Shown here piece by piece: positions 1-11,379 of a stretch of DNA of 64,000 nucleotides. The translations under genes were made by a program, and so were the position numbers. Source of the stretch: Phocoena phocoena (taxonomy: Eukaryota; Chordata; Mammalia; Artiodactyla; Phocoenidae); the NCBI RefSeq assembly GCF_963924675.1, contig NC_089226.1, positions 50,609,124 through 50,673,123 of the forward strand, given 5' to 3'. The first letter of the stretch is position 1; every line of letters starts with the position of its first letter. The notes under the pieces were generated by a model. The model did not search any database. It was not told the origin of the DNA and saw nothing but the letters and a program-made list of their open reading frames with translations.

Positions 1-204
1 TGCAATATAGACATGTATCAAATCATCGTGTGCATCTTAAATTTATATAATGTTATACCTCAATTATGTCTCAGTAAAGCCAGAAAAAGGAAGTAAAATG
101 GCCTAATAAAGCTTCACATGTTTAAAAATATCAACTTTTTCCCCATATCTTTTTTTTCAGTGTTAATAAAAATTACAGGAGAAATTCTAGCTAGAACAAC
201 AGTT

Positions 205-345
205 CACAATTATTTTCTACTATAAAGCACCTACTCTGTGCCAAGTACTCTGCTTTCTTATGTTTCATTTAATCTCATTAACATGGTATAGGATATTTAC
301 CACTATGCCTATTTTACAGATGAAGAAAATGAGACTTGTTAAGCA
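205..345 (+). repeat. MIR SINE fragment
   Basis: Diverged MIR core: the run about shared positions from 'cacctactctgtgccaagtactctg' onwards, then a 'cattttacagatgaagaaaatgag'-like block (the MIR 'ttttacagatgaggaaactgag' motif). No TSD remains. Ancient tRNA-derived SINE, identified by eye. Confidence 0.75.
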
Positions 346-486
346 TTCTCTTAATTCTACTTTTCAATCAAGAAGGAGGTTTTTGCATGATTTGGAAATC
401 TTTGTTTCCATTTGGTACGTTTGTGGACCTTTTCCTTCCTGCTGTCCCAATTCTCCATATTGACCTTTTATTAGAGTTGAGTCAAG

Positions 487-905
487 TTTGATAAATTGAG
501 TATTTGCTTTGTGCTGGGTAATGTGATAGAAATGATATGGCTATGAAAAAGAACAAGTGTCTATCCTGAATGAGTTCACAATCTGGTGTAAGAAATGTGA
601 TAATGATTATGTTAGCAGTATGAAAGTATAATTACAATAAATTATGTTGCATTCCATAATATAAATATGCACCAGATGTTAATGAAGTATAAAGGTGGGA
701 TACCTGTTACAGTCCGTAGGGGTAGGGAAACTTTGGGAAAGTTTTGTAGAAGATGTTCCACCTCATTCTAATCTTCAATGATGAATAGGCTTGGTTAGGT
801 AAAGGAAAACAAAGCAGGGGCATTCCAAATTGAGAGAGGAGCATAAATGAAATAATTGAGGTCTGAAGCTAGGTGTCATGGGCAAGGATCTCCAAGAGAT
901 TCAGT
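487..905 (+). repeat. L2-like LINE fragment
   Basis: The order of degenerate blocks resembles the L2 3' region: a 'gctgggtaatgtgatagaaatg' type block, 'gagttcacaatctggtg', then a 'gcattccaaattgagagagg' type block. Highly diverged, with no reading frame. Boundaries are approximate. Confidence 0.45.
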
Positions 906-1969
906 TCCATAATGTTTCATTTTACATAAGTTCAACATTATTTTTCCTGCTTCAGTTGAAGTGTCCCATGCAAACGCACTAAAATAGTTGGTCCCTACTG
1001 CCATTCAAGGCAGAACATGAAATGTGGGCAAGAGGAAAGCAAGGCTGTATGTAGTGGGGGAAATAGTGCTGAGTGTAAGGAAGGCAAAGAAACCCCAAGT
1101 TGGAGAAAGAGAACAGGCTGAAGGGACTAGAACAAACTGATGAACTGGCTCACAAGTGAGCCTGTGATGCAGCGCCTGTTTTGAAGGCCTGGCACAGGGT
1201 TGGGGGGCTGCTTAAGATCTAAGGACTGGGCAGAAAGAAAGCTAGTTTGGTTCCTTTTCCTAAGTCAAATCATCTTCCTAGGCAAGTTAGAATTTTGCAA
1301 GGAACTTTGTTTCATGACAAAATCAGATGGAGGAGGAATATTTTTGTTCCTGTTCTTGAACTCTTCCAAAGAAAACAACAGAATGATTGAGAAATGAAAA
1401 CTAGGACGACAGGCCTGGCATCAATTAATGCGTCACACGTTAAGGAATTCTCCTGGTAGATAAACACCAAGATGTTTCAAAGAATGAGTTTGGATAATAA
1501 GATACAGGTAATGACAGGAACATACGTCTTCCCAGATGCAAAAGATATTAAGCAGGGATCGGGAGAGGATAAGTATCATGTTCCAGGTCTCTCGCTTTCT
1601 CTCTAGGAATTATCAGGAGGATACGCTGTTAAAAATGTCATTTTGTTGAACAACTTGAGTTTTGAAGGGATAAGGAATAAAGCATAAATCAGTTCCAACT
1701 AGATGCTAGTCATATAGATACTTGCATACATTGGATAATATCTCATAACCATCCTGGGGAACTAGTTATGTCTGGATGAGAAAAGGGACATCCAGAAGGG
1801 TTGAGTGTCTGGCATACAACTGTGAGTTTGCTTAGCCCTGAATGGCATATTCTTCCTACCATCGACACCAGTCATTGGAATTATAAATCTTAATTAAGAG
1901 AAATGCAGAAGGATGACGGGAAAATGCACACTGAAATTTGGGAGAGTGGGTACAGGAATGTAGAAAGTA
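906..1969. other. Unassigned non-coding sequence
   Basis: I recognise no gene or repeat family here. The only reading frame of note (about 65 residues at 1200-1397) has no domain and no splice context. Composition is ordinary AT-rich mammalian DNA. Confidence 0.5.
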
Positions 1970-1974
1970 CAAAG

Positions 1975-2110
1975 CCTGGGGAGTCACTACAGCTGTGTTC
2001 TGGTCCTGGTTCTGTCATTGACCCAGTTGTCAGTGACAAATGATCTCCCCTCCCTGAGCCTCAGTTTAAATGAGGGCTTTTGAGGAGAAAAACTGACAAG
2101 ACTTCTTTTA
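1975..2110 (+). repeat. MIR SINE fragment
   Basis: MIR-like order: a 'ctggttctgtcattgacc' block followed by 'ccctgagcctcagttt', matching the MIR 'gagcctcagtttcctcatc' core. No TSD. Confidence 0.65.
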
Positions 2111-2289
2111 GCTGAGAGTCTAGTCTTTGGTGGCAGGTTTGTTAAGTTGGTAGAAAGTTAAATTTTGCTGAGAGAAAAGTTACTTTCATCTTTCCTGCTT
2201 CCAGGTCCCTATGCTGTGCCTGGATGCTCAGAGCTCCCCATTGTCTGCACCTTTTCAGCTCCACCACTTGCTCTGGGAGCTTGTTTCTT

Positions 2290-2408
2290 TGTCCCTCATT
2301 GTGGATTATAATCAAACTTACTTCATAGGATCTTTGTGATTAAATAAATGGATGTATATAAAGTGCTTACACCAAAATCTAGAACAAAGGCATAGTTCAG
2401 TAAATCTT
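2290..2408 (+). repeat. MIR 3' fragment
   Basis: Ends with the MIR-type block 'gtgattaaataaatg...aaagtgcttacacc...agtaaatctta', corresponding to the MIR tail 'gattaaatgag...cagtaaatg'. Diverged; edges approximate. Confidence 0.55.
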
Positions 2409-3857
2409 ATCTTAAGGTAATTATTACGTTGATTACTCTGACTATAACCGTAATTATTCAGAACAGTCTCTCTCCTCCTGGTCAAAACTTGACCGTCTTG
2501 TATGTTTCAGTCAACTAGGCCTTGCTATTTACTTGCCAATGAATGGGAAAATATCAATCACTGATAATAATAACAGAGTACCTTACCGCCCCTCTGAGGG
2601 AACATATTCACATTTTGATAGACTTAACAACTGGACACAGAAATCAGCGGAAGGGGTCCCAGAATGAGTAAAGACACAAAGAGGGGACTGGGAGTTATGG
2701 TTTTATAATGCAGTGAAGTTCCTTTGATTGTAATTTTCACCTTTCAGCATAAGTACTACTCTTTGAATTGAGAGATTAAGAAGGACCATCATGTAAGTAG
2801 TCCAAGTACTTCCCAGGTATCAGTCCTAACTATATTTAGCAGGTCCTTATCCAATAGTAGTAGGAACTATTTCTGATGGAATACAGAGCAACTTCAGTTG
2901 TCTTCTGTACCCAGTCCTTGATTCGTTTGAACAGATGAACTCGTGGTTGGTTGGTTGATTTATTTTTAAACTCTCTGGAGTGCACAGTGTGGTAGGGTCA
3001 TTCCTTGGTCTATAATCCCAGGCATAATTCTCTCTGAATCCCTGGAGTAAGACTGGGAGGAGGCTTGGATACCTGAGATAGGGAGGAAGCAGCCACCAGA
3101 GAAGACTTAGAGAATACTGGTTGATGTAACCAAGAGAGAAATGACTATACCTTTTCTCCTAGAAAAAGACAGTCAGATGTGTGTGATGTACCAGTTTGTT
3201 ATGATAGGGCATAGCTATGTAAATTTTGTGAATATATACTATGATATATTCATTTAAAAAATCAGACTATTAAAGAAAAGAAAAAGGCCGTCTGCAGTGG
3301 CAGCCTCTGCATTTCAGAGCCTCTTAAAATATCATCCATGGACCAGGTTGAGTGAGGGGTCAGAATCTGTGCATTTAGTTACATTAGGGACATGAAGCAG
3401 GTGTCAATATCTTGTCAAGAACAGATCTGTGCTCAGAGATCTAGGGGAGGGTGTGGAGGTTTGTTTGGTGCATCCAACACATTTTGGCAACTTCACAGAG
3501 TTTATCTCACTAGAGTAGGCCCTACAGGCTCTGTTTAAAAGAAATGCCCCATGACAAGTCATATTTCACTTGGGTGAAGACACAGAAGGTGAGGAGATGC
3601 AGGCAGTGAGTGCTGTAGACCAGAGTTCAGATGAATTGTGTAATGCATAGTTTGTTAAATGCCCAGAGTGTTTCAGGGTCAAAGGAGTATCATTTTTTTG
3701 TTGCTGTTGGAATTGATTTGAAAACCTTTGTAAGCAGAGAGAAAGAATCCAGTTTCAAAGGGGAGAATTCCTTTGGAGACTGAAGAAGCAGCGTTAGAAT
3801 CCAATAAAGCAGTGTTCTAGAGGAAGGGAGCAGTTTTGTTTAAAAAGAAGAAATATC
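2409..3857. other. Unassigned non-coding sequence
   Basis: No gene or confidently named repeat is visible. It includes a short GGTT-rich patch near 2945-2960. It may contain very old repeats that cannot be resolved by eye. Confidence 0.5.
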
Positions 3858-4071
3858 TCATTTTTTAACTTTTTATTTTATATTGGAGTAGAGGTGACTA
3901 AAAATGTTGTGTAAGTTTCAGGGGTACAGCAAAGTGATTCAGTTATACATATACACGTATCTATTCTTTTTCAAATTCTTGTTTAGGTTGTTACATAATA
4001 TTGAGCAGAGTTTCCTGTGCTATACAGTAGGTCCTTGCTGGTTATCCATTTTAAATATAGCAGTGTGTACT
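3858..4071 (-). mobile_element. L1 3'UTR fragment (antisense)
   Basis: Reads as the reverse complement of a cetartiodactyl L1 3' end: a T-rich tail, then 'tattggagta', 'cagcaaagtgattcagtta' and 'cctgtgctatacagtaggtc'. It stops abruptly at 4071, where a sense-oriented L1 begins. Because the neighbouring segment has its own 3' end and A-tail, the two are probably separate insertions and not one twin-primed element. Confidence 0.85.
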
Positions 4072-5045
4072 ACTTAATGCCATACACAAAAATAAACTCC
4101 AAATGGATTAAAGACTTAAATGTAAGACCAGACACTATAAAACTGTTGGAGGAAAACATAGGAAAAACACTCTTTGACATAAACAACAGCAAGATCTTTT
4201 TTGACCTACCTCCTAGAGTAACAGAAATAAAAACAAAAATAAACAAAGGGGATTTAATTGAACTTAAAAGCTTTTGAACAGCAAAGGAAACCATAAACAA
4301 GACAAAAAGACAACCTCAGAATGGGAGAAAATATTTGCAAATAAAACAACAAAGGATTAATCTCCAAAATATACAAACAGCTCATGGAGCTTAATATCAA
4401 ATAAAACAAACAATCCAATTAAAAAATGGGCTGAAGACCTAAATAGACATTTCACCAAGGAAGACATATAGATGAACAAGAGGCACATGAAAATATACTC
4501 AACATCACTAATTATTAGAGAAATGCAAACCAAAACTACAATGAGGTATCACCTCACACTGGTCAGAATGGCCATTATCAAAAAAATCTAGAACCAATAA
4601 ATGCTGGAGAGGGTGTGGTGAAAAGGGAACCCTCTTGCACTATTGGTGGGAATGTAAATTGTTATAGCCACTATGGAGAACAGTATGGAGGTTCCTTAAA
4701 AAACTAAAAACAGAGCTACCATATGATCCAGCAATCCCAGTACCAGGCATATACCCTGAGAAAACCAGGGTATATATAACTCAAAAAGGGACATGTACCA
4801 CAATGTTCATTGCAGCACTATTTACAATAGCCAGGACGTGGAACTAACTTAAATGTCCATTGACAGATGAATGGTTAAAGAAGATGTGGTGCATATATAC
4901 AATGGAATACTACTCAGCCATAAAAAGAAACGAAATTGAGTTATTTGTAGTGAGGTGGATGGACTTAGAGTCTGTCATACAGGGTGAAATAAGTCAGAAA
5001 GAGAAAAACAGATACCATATACTAACACATATATATGGAATCTAA
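4072..5045 (+). pseudogene. L1 ORF2p C-terminal remnant
   Basis: Encodes, with several stops and frame changes, the C-terminal part of L1 ORF2p after the reverse transcriptase core. An intact stretch at 4860-5045 carries the conserved 'WCIYTMEYYSAIKRNEIE' block and ends at the usual ORF2 terminus. The endonuclease and RT catalytic motifs are absent because the copy is 5'-truncated, so it has no function. Confidence 0.85.
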
Positions 5046-5412
5046 AACAAAAAATTGTACTGATGAACCTAGTTGCAGGGCAGGAATAAAGATGTAGACG
5101 TAGAGAATGGACTTGGGGTGGGAAGAGGAGGCTGGGGCGAAGTGAGAGTAGCATCGACATGCAGACCCAAGCGAATGTAAAATAGTTGGCTGGTGGGAAG
5201 CAGCAGAATAGCACAGGGAGATTGGCTGGGTGCTTTGCGATGACCTAGAGGGATGTGATAGGGAGGATGGAAGGGAGGCTCAAGAGGGAGGGGATATGGG
5301 GACATGTGTATGCATATGGCTGATTCACTTCGTTGTGCAACAGAAACTAACACAGTATTGTGAAGCAGTTATACTCCAATAAAGATCTATTTTAAATAAA
5401 TAAATAAATAAA
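4072..5412 (+). mobile_element. 5'-truncated L1 (ORF2 C-terminus plus 3'UTR)
   Basis: Sense L1 beginning in the distal ORF2 region ('[21 protein letters not shown]'-type residues encoded from about 4090) and running through the ORF2 stop near 5045. The 3'UTR contains 'cactccaataaag'-like sequence with an AATAAA signal near 5379. The tail is an (AAAT)n-like A-rich tract ending near 5412. Everything upstream of the distal ORF2 is missing, the usual 5' truncation of target-primed reverse transcription. No convincing TSD was found. Confidence 0.9.
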
Positions 5413-5726
5413 AAAGGAAATGAGGATGGTGGTGGATATACACATTGAAACATGTAAATATTTTACATAATTAAAACAAAGTAAATTAGATGAAAATGTA
5501 AGCCATTTCCAAAGGTGAAAAATTAAACCAAATTATCTATCAAGTGGGCTGCATAATTATTTACACAAAGGTAATTTCAAATAATTCTGAAATATGTATT
5601 TTGAAATATGCTAAGTATGAAAGCAATTGCTAAGAAATTTTAAACTCTTTTTGCAGTTTTATTATTGGTAATAAAGCAGTAAGTGGTAAATAATTTTGTT
5701 AATATCTTAGCAACAAAGTTTTTCAG
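5413..5726. other. Unassigned AT-rich sequence
   Basis: AT-rich spacer between two L1 elements. No gene or named repeat was recognised. Confidence 0.5.
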
Positions 5727-5734
5727 TGTAAGAT
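5727..5734. repeat. Target-site duplication, left copy (L1 at 5735-11371)
   Basis: The 8-mer tgtaagat is followed by a T tract; the same 8-mer recurs at 11372-11379 immediately beyond the L1 5' end. Together they bracket the minus-strand L1. Confidence 0.75.
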
Positions 5735-6095
5735 CTTTTTTCTTATCTTTATTGGAGTATAATTGCTTCACAATACTGTGTTGGTTTCTGTTGTACACCA
5801 AAGTGAATCAATCATATGCACACATATGTCCCCATATCCTCTCCCTGTTGAGCCTCCCTCCCACCTTCCTTATCCCACCCCTCTAGGTAATCACAAAGCA
5901 CCGAGCCAGTCTCCCTGTGCTATGCTGCTGCTTCCCACTAGCTAATTATTTTACATTCGGTAGTGTATATATGTCGATGCTACTCTCACTTCGCCCCAGC
6001 CTCCCCCTCCCAACCCGTGTCCTCAGGTCCATTCTCTACGTCTACATCTTTATTCCTGTCCTGCAACTAGGTTCATCAGTACAATTTTTTTTTTT

Positions 6096-9000
6096 TCAGA
6101 TTCCATATATATGTGTTAGCCTATGGTATTTGTTTTTCACTTTCTGACTTACTTCACTCTGTATGACAGACTCCAGGTCCATCCACCTCACTACAAATAA
6201 CTCAATTTCACTTCTATTTATGGCTGAGTAATATTCCATTGTATATAGGCACCACATCTTCTTTAACCATTCATCTGTCAATGGACATCTAAGTTGGTTC
6301 CATGTCCTGGCTATTGTAAATAGTGCTGCAATGAATATTGTGGTACATGACTCTTTTTGAATTATGGTTTTCTCAGGGTATATGCCTAGTAGTGGGATTG
6401 CTGGGTCATATGGTAGTTCTATTTTTAGTTTTTTAAGGAACCTCCATACTGTTCTCCATAGTGGTTGTATCAATTTACATTCTCACCAACAGTGCAAGAG
6501 GGTTCCCTTTTCTCCACACCCTCTCCAGCATTTATTGTTTCTAGATTTTTTGATAATGGCCATTCTGACTGGCATGAGGTGATACCTTATTGTACTTTTG
6601 ATTTGTATTTCTCTAGTAATAAGTAATGTTGAGAATCTTTTCATGTGCCTCTTGGCCATCTGTATGTCTTCCTTGGTGAAATGTCTATTTAGGTCTTCAG
6701 CCCAGTTTTTAATTGGATTGTTTGTTTTTTTGATATTGAGCTCCATGAGCTGTTTGTATATTTTGGAGATTAATCCTATGTCTGTTGTTTGATTTGCAAA
6801 TATTTTCTCCCATTCTGAGGTTGTCTTTTTGTCTTGTTTATGGTTTCCTTTGCTGTGTAAAAGCTTTTAAGTTTAATTAAGTCCCATTTGTTCATTTTTG
6901 TTTTTATTTCTATTACTCTAGGAGGTGGGTCAAAGAAGATCTTGCTGTAATTTATGTCAAATAGTGTTTTTCCAATGTTTTTCTCTAAGAGTTTTATAGT
7001 GTCTGGCCTTACATTTACGTCTTTAATCCGTTTGGAGTTTGTTTTTGTGTATGGTGTTAGGTACTGTTCTAATTTCATTCTTCTACATATAGCTGTCAAG
7101 TTTTCTGAGCACCACTTATTGAAGAACCTGTCTTTTCTTCATTGTATGTTTTTGCCTCCTTTGTCATAAATTTGGGGGCCAGATGTGCGTGAGTTTATCT
7201 CTGGACATTCTATCCTGTACCATTGATCTATATTTCTGTTTTTGTGCCATACCTTACTGTCTTGATTACTGTAGCTTTGTGGTATAGTTTGAAGTCAGGG
7301 AGCCTGATTCCTCTAACTCCGTTTTTCTTTCTCAAGATTGCTTTGGCTATTTGGGGTCTTTTATGTTTTCATATGAATTGTAACATTTTTTGTTCTATTT
7401 CTGTAAACAATGCCATTGGTAGTTTGACAGGGATTGGAGTGAATCTGTAGATTGCTTTGGGTAGTATAGTCATTTTCATAATATTGATTCTTCCAATCCA
7501 AGAACATGGTATATTTCTCCATCTCTTTATGTCATCTCTGATTTCTCTCTTCAGTGTTTTATAATTTTCTGAGTACAAGTCTTTCGCCTCCTTAGGCAGG
7601 TTTACTTCTAGGTATTTTATTCTTTTTGTTGCAGTGATAAATGGGATTGTTTCCTTAATTTCTGTTTCCAATTTTACATTGTTGGTGTATAGGAATGCCG
7701 GAGGTTACTGTGCATTAATTTTGTATCCTGCAGCCTTACCAAATTCACTGATTAGTTCTAGTAGTTTTCTGGTGACATCTTTAGGAATTTCTATGTATAG
7801 TATCATGTCATCTGCAAACAGTGACAGTTTTACATTTTTTTTTTCAATTTGTATTCCTTTTATTTCTTTTTCTTCTCTGATTGCCATGGCTAGGACTTCC
7901 AAAACTATATTGAATAAGAGTGGCCATAGTGGACATCCTTGTCTTATTCGTGTTCTTAGTGGAAGTGTTTTCAGTTTTACCATTGAGTATGATGCTTGCT
8001 GTGGGTTTGTCATATATGGCCTTTATTATGTTGAGGTAGGTTCCCTCTGTGCCCGTTTTCTGGTAGTTTTTTATCGTAAATGGGTGTTGAAGTTTGTCAA
8101 AAGCTTTTTCTGCATCTATTGAGATGATCATATGGTTTTTATTCCTTAATTTGTTAATGTGGTGTGTCACATTGATTGATTTGCGTATATTGAAGAATCC
8201 TTGCATCCCTGGGATAAATCCCACTTGGTCATGGTGTATGATCCTTTTAATCTGTTGTTGGATACTGTTTGCTAGTATTTTGTTGAAGATTTTTGCATCT
8301 ATGTTAATCGGTGATATTGTTCTATAATATTCTTTTTTTGTGGTATCTTTTTTTTTTTTTTTTTTTTGTATCAGGGTGATGGTGGCTTTGTAGAATGAAT
8401 TTGGGAGTGTTTCTCCCTCTGCAATTTTTTGGAAGAGTTTGAGAAGGTGGGTGTTAGCTCTTCTATAAATATTTGATAGAATTTGCCTGTGAAGCCATCT
8501 GGTCCTGGACTTATGTTTGTTGGAAGATTTTTAATTACAGTTTCAATTTCATTACTTGAGATAGGTCTGTTTATATTTTCTAATTCTTCCTGGTTCAGTC
8601 CTGGAAAGTTGTACCTTTCCAAGAATTTGTCCATTTCTTCCAGATTGTCCATTTTATTGGCATATAGTTTTTTGTAGTAGTCTCTTATAATTCTTTGTAA
8701 TTCTGCGATGTCAGTTGTGATTTCTCCTTTCTCATTTCTAATTTTATTGTTTGCATCCTCTCCCTTTTTTTCTAGATGAATCTGGCTAAGGGTTTATCAA
8801 TTTTGTTTATCTTCTCAAAGAACCAGCTTTTAGTTTTATTGATATTTGCTGTATTTTTCTTTGTTTCCATTTCATTTTATTTATTTATTTAGGATTGATA
8901 GAATGATTTAATATTTATAGATCCTTAGAATTGTAACAGGTATACAGTAACATAGGGGTTAGTAAGCTACAACTCTTGGACCAGATCCAGCATTTGGCCT

Positions 9001-10266
9001 CTTTTTGTACTGCCTGTGAACTGAGAATGATTATTACATTTTCTTTTATGTTACATTAAATTAATTAATTTATTTATTTATTTTCGCATCTTTATTGGAG
9101 TATAATTGCTTTACAATGTTGTGTTAGTTTCTGCTGTATAACAGAGTGAATCAGCTATATGTATACATACATCCCCGTATCCCCTCCCTGTTGTGTCTCC
9201 CTCCCACCCTTCCTATTATTTCATTTATTTCTGCTCTGACCTTTATGATTTCTTTCCTTGTACTGACTTTGCATTTTCTTTGTTTTTCTTTCTTAGTAGT
9301 TTTAAGTGTAGGGTTAGACTGTTTATTTGAGATTTTTCTTGTTCTTGAGGTGAGATTGAATTGGCATAAACTTCCCTCTTAGAACTGCTTTTGCTGTGTC
9401 CCATAGGTTTTGGGTCATTGTGTTTTCGTTATCATTTGTTTCTATGTATTTTTTAATTTCTTCTTTGATTTCTTCAGTGATCTGTTGGTTATTTAGTAAT
9501 GTACTGTTTAGCCTCCATGTATTTGTTTTATCTACAGTTTTTTCCCTGCAATTGATTTCCAGTCTCATAACATTGTGGTCAGAAAAGATGCTTGATACAA
9601 TTTCAATTTTCTTAAATTTTCTGAGGCTTGATCTGTGACCCAAGATGTGATCTATCCTGGAGAATATTCCATGTGCACTTGAGAAGAACGTGTGTTCTGC
9701 CACTTTTGGGTGGAATGTTCTATAAATGTCAATTAAATCTCTGTGGTCTATTGTGTCATTTAAAGCTTGTGTTTCCTTATTTATTTTCTGTTTGGATGAT
9801 CTGTTTTGATTTATTTTCTGTTTGGTGTAAGTGGGGTGTTAAAGTCCCCTACTATTATTGTGTTACTGTTGATTTCTTCTTTCATGGTTGTTAGAATTTG
9901 CCTTATGTATTGAGATGCTCCTATGTTGGGTGCATAAACATTTATAATTGTTATATCTTCTTCTTGGATTGATCCTTTGATCATTATGTAATGTTCCTCC
10001 TTAACAGTCTTTATTTTAAAGTCTATTTTATCTGGTACGAGTATTGCTACTCCAGCTTCCTTTTGATTTCCATTTGCATGGAATATCTTTTTCCATCCCT
10101 TCACTTTCAGGCTGTATGTGTTCCTAGGTCTGAATTGGGTCTCTTGCAGACAACATATATATGTGTCTTGTTTTTGTATCCGTTCAGCCAGTCTGTGTCT
10201 TTTGGTTGGTGCATTTAATCCATTTACATTCAAGCTTATTATCAATATGTTTGTTCCTATTACCAT
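6096..10266 (-). pseudogene. L1 ORF2p pseudogene (endonuclease plus reverse transcriptase)
   Basis: L1 ORF2p normally nicks target DNA with an APE-type endonuclease and copies L1 RNA by target-primed reverse transcription. The start codon is retained (MVIGT...). The first 151 residues are open (9811-10266) and contain the endonuclease signatures LNVNGL, CLQET and VGDFN; farther on, FSRIDHILGH and the catalytic SDH (within IFSDHNVMR) are present. The RT box FADD is intact at 7807-7818 on the minus strand. The C-terminal cysteine motif [14 protein letters not shown] lies near 6490-6530. The frame is broken repeatedly, for example after 9811 and by the 340 bp insertion at 8878-9217. A T tract at about 8347-8368 (A tract in sense) replaces normal coding sequence. 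Catalytic residues survive but the protein could not be made. Confidence 0.9.
8878..9217 (-). mobile_element. Nested L1 3' end with downstream non-L1 tail (3' transduction candidate)
   Basis: A 340 bp insertion interrupts ORF2 of the host L1; host sequence resumes on both sides with atttcattt duplicated at 8869-8877 and 9218-9226. Read on the minus strand, it starts with about 130 bp of L1 3'UTR (9217 to about 9088) and an A/T-rich run. About 190 bp of non-L1 DNA follows, ending in an (AAAT)n tail. The non-L1 DNA includes a block near 8965-9045 resembling an old DNA-transposon (hAT-like) sequence. The structure fits an L1 transcript that read through its own poly(A) site. Confidence 0.7.
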
Positions 10267-10324
10267 TTTCTTAATTGTTTGGGGTTTGTGTTTGTGGGTC
10301 TTTTTCCTGTCTTGTGTTTCTTGC

Positions 10325-10966
10325 CTAGAGAAGTTTCTTTAGCATTTGTTGTAACGCTGGTTTTTGTTAGTTTGATTAATATGTGTCTTGGTATGTTTTT
10401 CCTGGGTTTTATCCTGTATGGGACTCTCTGTGCTTCCTGGACTTGGCTGACTATTTCCTTCCCCATGTTAGGGAAGTTTTCATCTATAATCTCTTCAAAT
10501 ATTTTCTCAGACCCTTTCTTTTTCTCTTCTTCTTCTGGGACCATATAATTCAAATGTTGGTGCACTTAGTGTTGTCCCAGAGGTCTCTGAGAGTATCTTC
10601 AATTCTTTTCATTCTTTTTTCTTTATTCTGCTCCTCGGCAGTTATTTCCACCATCTTGTCTTCCAGCTCACTTATTCGTTCTTCTGTCTCAGTTATTCTG
10701 TTATTGATTCTGATTAAAATTTATATTTTAAATTTCAGTTATTGTGTTGTTCATCTCTGTTTGTTCTTTAGTTCTTCTAGATCTTTGTTAAACATTTCCT
10801 GTATTTTCTCAATCCGTGCCTCCATTCTATTTCTGAGATTCTGGATCATCTTTACTATCATTAGCCTGAATTCTTTTTCAGCAAGATTTCCTACTTCCTC
10901 TTCATTCATTTGGTCTTGTAGGTTTTTGCCTTGCTCCTTCATCTATGACATTTTTTGCTGTCTCAT
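10325..10966 (-). pseudogene. L1 ORF1p pseudogene with deleted C-terminal domain
   Basis: ORF1p is the L1 RNA-binding trimer protein: a coiled coil, an RRM and a C-terminal domain. The likely start is the ATG at 10964-10966. Recognisable segments are MKEQGKNLQDQMNEEEVG at about 10942, the coiled-coil part, and VPEEEEKKKGSEKIFEEII (in 10260-10565). After the ILIKL segment the sequence jumps straight to the ORF1 tail, so about 240 bp encoding most of the C-terminal domain is absent compared with the copies at 29528 and 42230. Other stops and frameshifts split the rest. Confidence 0.85.
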
Positions 10967-11371
10967 TTTTTAATGAAAAAAAATTTTTTTATGAGTGGGA
11001 TTGTGTTCCTGTCTTACTGGTTGTTTGGCTTGAGGCTTCCAACATGGGAGTTTATAGGCTGTTGGGTAGAGCTGGGTCTTGGTGCTGAGATGAGGACCTC
11101 TGTATGACCTCACTCCAATGAATACTCCCTGGGGTCTGAGATTCTCTGTTAGTCCAGTGGTTTGGACTTGGAGCTCTCACGACAGGAGCTTCGGCCTGAT
11201 CTCCAGCTTGTGAACCAAGGTCCTACAAGCCACGTGGGGTGGTGGTTCACTTGGGGGTTCCTTCCATCTCATTGGCATCTGTGTCCTCTGCCAGCCGCTG
11301 GCAGGCACCCTAATTGTGGGGAGATGCTCACTCAGCATTTTCCCACACTGCCATCTTGACTCCACCTCCAA

Positions 11372-11379
11372 TGTAAGAT
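11372..11379. repeat. Target-site duplication, right copy
   Basis: tgtaagat repeats the left 8-mer at 5727-5734 and directly follows the L1 5' end. It marks the pre-insertion site. Confidence 0.75.

Larger units (their letters stand above)
5735..11371 (-). mobile_element. Full-length L1 retrotransposon, minus strand, with nested insertion
   Basis: The element reads 5' to 3' on the minus strand. The 5'UTR starts at about 11370 with ggaggtggagtcaagatgg, followed by ORF1 (about 10966-10325), ORF2 (10266-6096) and a 3'UTR ending in an A-tail at about 5735. Flanking tgtaagat duplications mark a single insertion. The 5'UTR is only about 400 bp and differs in sequence from that of the plus-strand L1 at 40099, which implies a different L1 subfamily. 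Both ORFs carry stops and frameshifts. About 240 bp of ORF1 is deleted, and a second L1 fragment sits at 8878-9217. Non-autonomous relic. Confidence 0.92.

Noticed and set aside
3858..5412. Single twin-primed L1
   Set aside because: Both the antisense and the sense part contain an L1 3' end with its own tail, so one inverted insertion cannot explain them.
7634..8122. 162-residue plus-strand frame
   Set aside because: Antisense to the RT region of the minus-strand L1, where the real coding frame includes FADD on the other strand.
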